A stretch of DNA of 13,328 bases from Methylomarinum sp. (GTDB lineage: Bacteria > Pseudomonadota > Gammaproteobacteria > Methylococcales > Methylomonadaceae), in NCBI GenBank assembly GCA_013139755.1, contig WTAG01000718.1, forward strand, positions 1-13,328. The letters are read 5' to 3'. A program made the translations under genes and the position numbers. The notes beneath the pieces were generated by a model. The model was not told the DNA's origin. It saw only the letters and a program-made list of their open reading frames with translations, and did not search any database. The first letter of the stretch is position 1. Every line of letters begins with the position of its first letter. This document shows, in pieces, positions 12,790-13,328 of this stretch.

Positions 12790-13328
12790 ATGAAGATGCA
12801 TAAAATAGTTTTCTACTGTCTATTGGGATTATGGCAAGCAAATGTTATAGCCGTAGAATTTGACAACTCAATCACAGCAACAAGTCAATGGATGATTAAT
12901 ACCCATAACGGTGATAGCCAATCATTAAATCTGACCTTGGTTCCAGAAGTAAATGTTGATTTTGAAAATGGCTGGCAACTAAAGTCAACTATGCGTATCA
13001 GAGCAGAAGCAAAAGAGGGCTTACAGATTAATGATATTGACCGAGAGGGTTACAGTGATGTCAGTAAACCAGCTCAATTAAGTGATGGCGTAGAACTGGA
13101 ATTACGTGAATTTTATTTACAAGGCGCAATAGGCGATACCTTTTTAACATTAGGTAAACAACAAATAGTCTGGGGCAAGGCCGATGGACTTAAAGTGTTA
13201 GATATAGTGAACCCTCAATCTTTTAGAGAATTTATACTTGATGACTTTGATAGCTCACGGATTCCTTTATGGACAGTTAATATTGAACGCACGGTTGCTG
13301 ACTGGGATTTACAATTTTTATGGATACC
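12790..13328 (+). CDS. DUF1302-type outer-membrane protein (3' truncated by window)
   Basis: ATG 12790 is preceded by AGGAG at 12779-12783. The first 179 codons are present. A signal peptide (~1-21, KIVFYCLLGLWQANVIA) is followed by alternating beta-strand sequence. It has LREFYLQGAIG, then LGKQQIVWGKADGLKVLDIVNP and DDFDSSRIPLW, motifs I associate with DUF1302-like beta-barrels. These proteins are predicted to sit in the outer membrane. They are often encoded with LolA-like and MMPL proteins, so this is the likely exit or outer-membrane receptor of the route. A palindrome block of about 240 bp separates it from the LolA-like gene, so it may be transcribed by read-through or from its own promoter. 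The family call is from memory of the motif. Confidence 0.82.
   Translation, partial: MKMHKIVFYCLLGLWQANVIAVEFDNSITATSQWMINTHNGDSQSLNLTLVPEVNVDFENGWQLKSTMRIRAEAKEGLQINDIDREGYSDVSKPAQLSDGVELELREFYLQGAIGDTFLTLGKQQIVWGKADGLKVLDIVNPQSFREFILDDFDSSRIPLWTVNIERTVADWDLQFLWI

Overview
The window looks like chromosome from a low-GC gammaproteobacterium. Its proteins read as gammaproteobacterial: a nu-class-like GST, a TetR regulator, an MMPL/RND exporter with a LolA-like partner, and a DUF1302-type outer-membrane protein. The intergenic repeats (GATGCGC...GCACATCC and GTATGG...CATAC hairpins) resemble repeats I associate with methanotroph-like and sulfur-oxidiser-like gammaproteobacteria. That placement is inference; no rRNA or other marker gene is present.

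Left part (1-6370) is accessory DNA rich in nuclease genes. It opens with the 3' end of an unidentified gene. Next comes a 514-aa HNH protein with a large unrecognised C-terminal region, probably starting at TTG 260. A convergent 747-aa protein follows, with a C-terminal PD-(D/E)XK nuclease core that contains a (Leu-Asn)7 tract encoded by seven perfect hexanucleotide repeats. After a 580-bp non-coding stretch with clustered TGTAA dyads there is a VapBC-type toxin-antitoxin pair. An AT-rich decayed segment then holds a tRNA-3'-end-like fragment and, on the minus strand, a broken DNA/RNA non-specific endonuclease gene that still encodes its DRGH motif.

Middle part (6240-7965) holds three very small membrane proteins, an 85-100 bp inverted-repeat element, and a secreted glycine-zipper protein with 11-residue repeats.

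Right part (7988-13328) is an ordered functional unit. A TetR repressor is divergent from a GST gene, with two similar operators in the shared promoter region. The GST gene overlaps the MMPL/RND transporter gene by 11 bp. Nine bp further lies the LolA-like periplasmic protein gene. Then, after a block of nested palindromes, comes a DUF1302-type outer-membrane protein gene cut by the window edge. Together the last three would give an inner-membrane pump, a periplasmic carrier and an outer-membrane protein, that is, a possible route for a hydrophobic molecule across the envelope. TetR probably controls it, and the GST may handle a related reactive or hydrophobic compound. The cargo cannot be read from the sequence.
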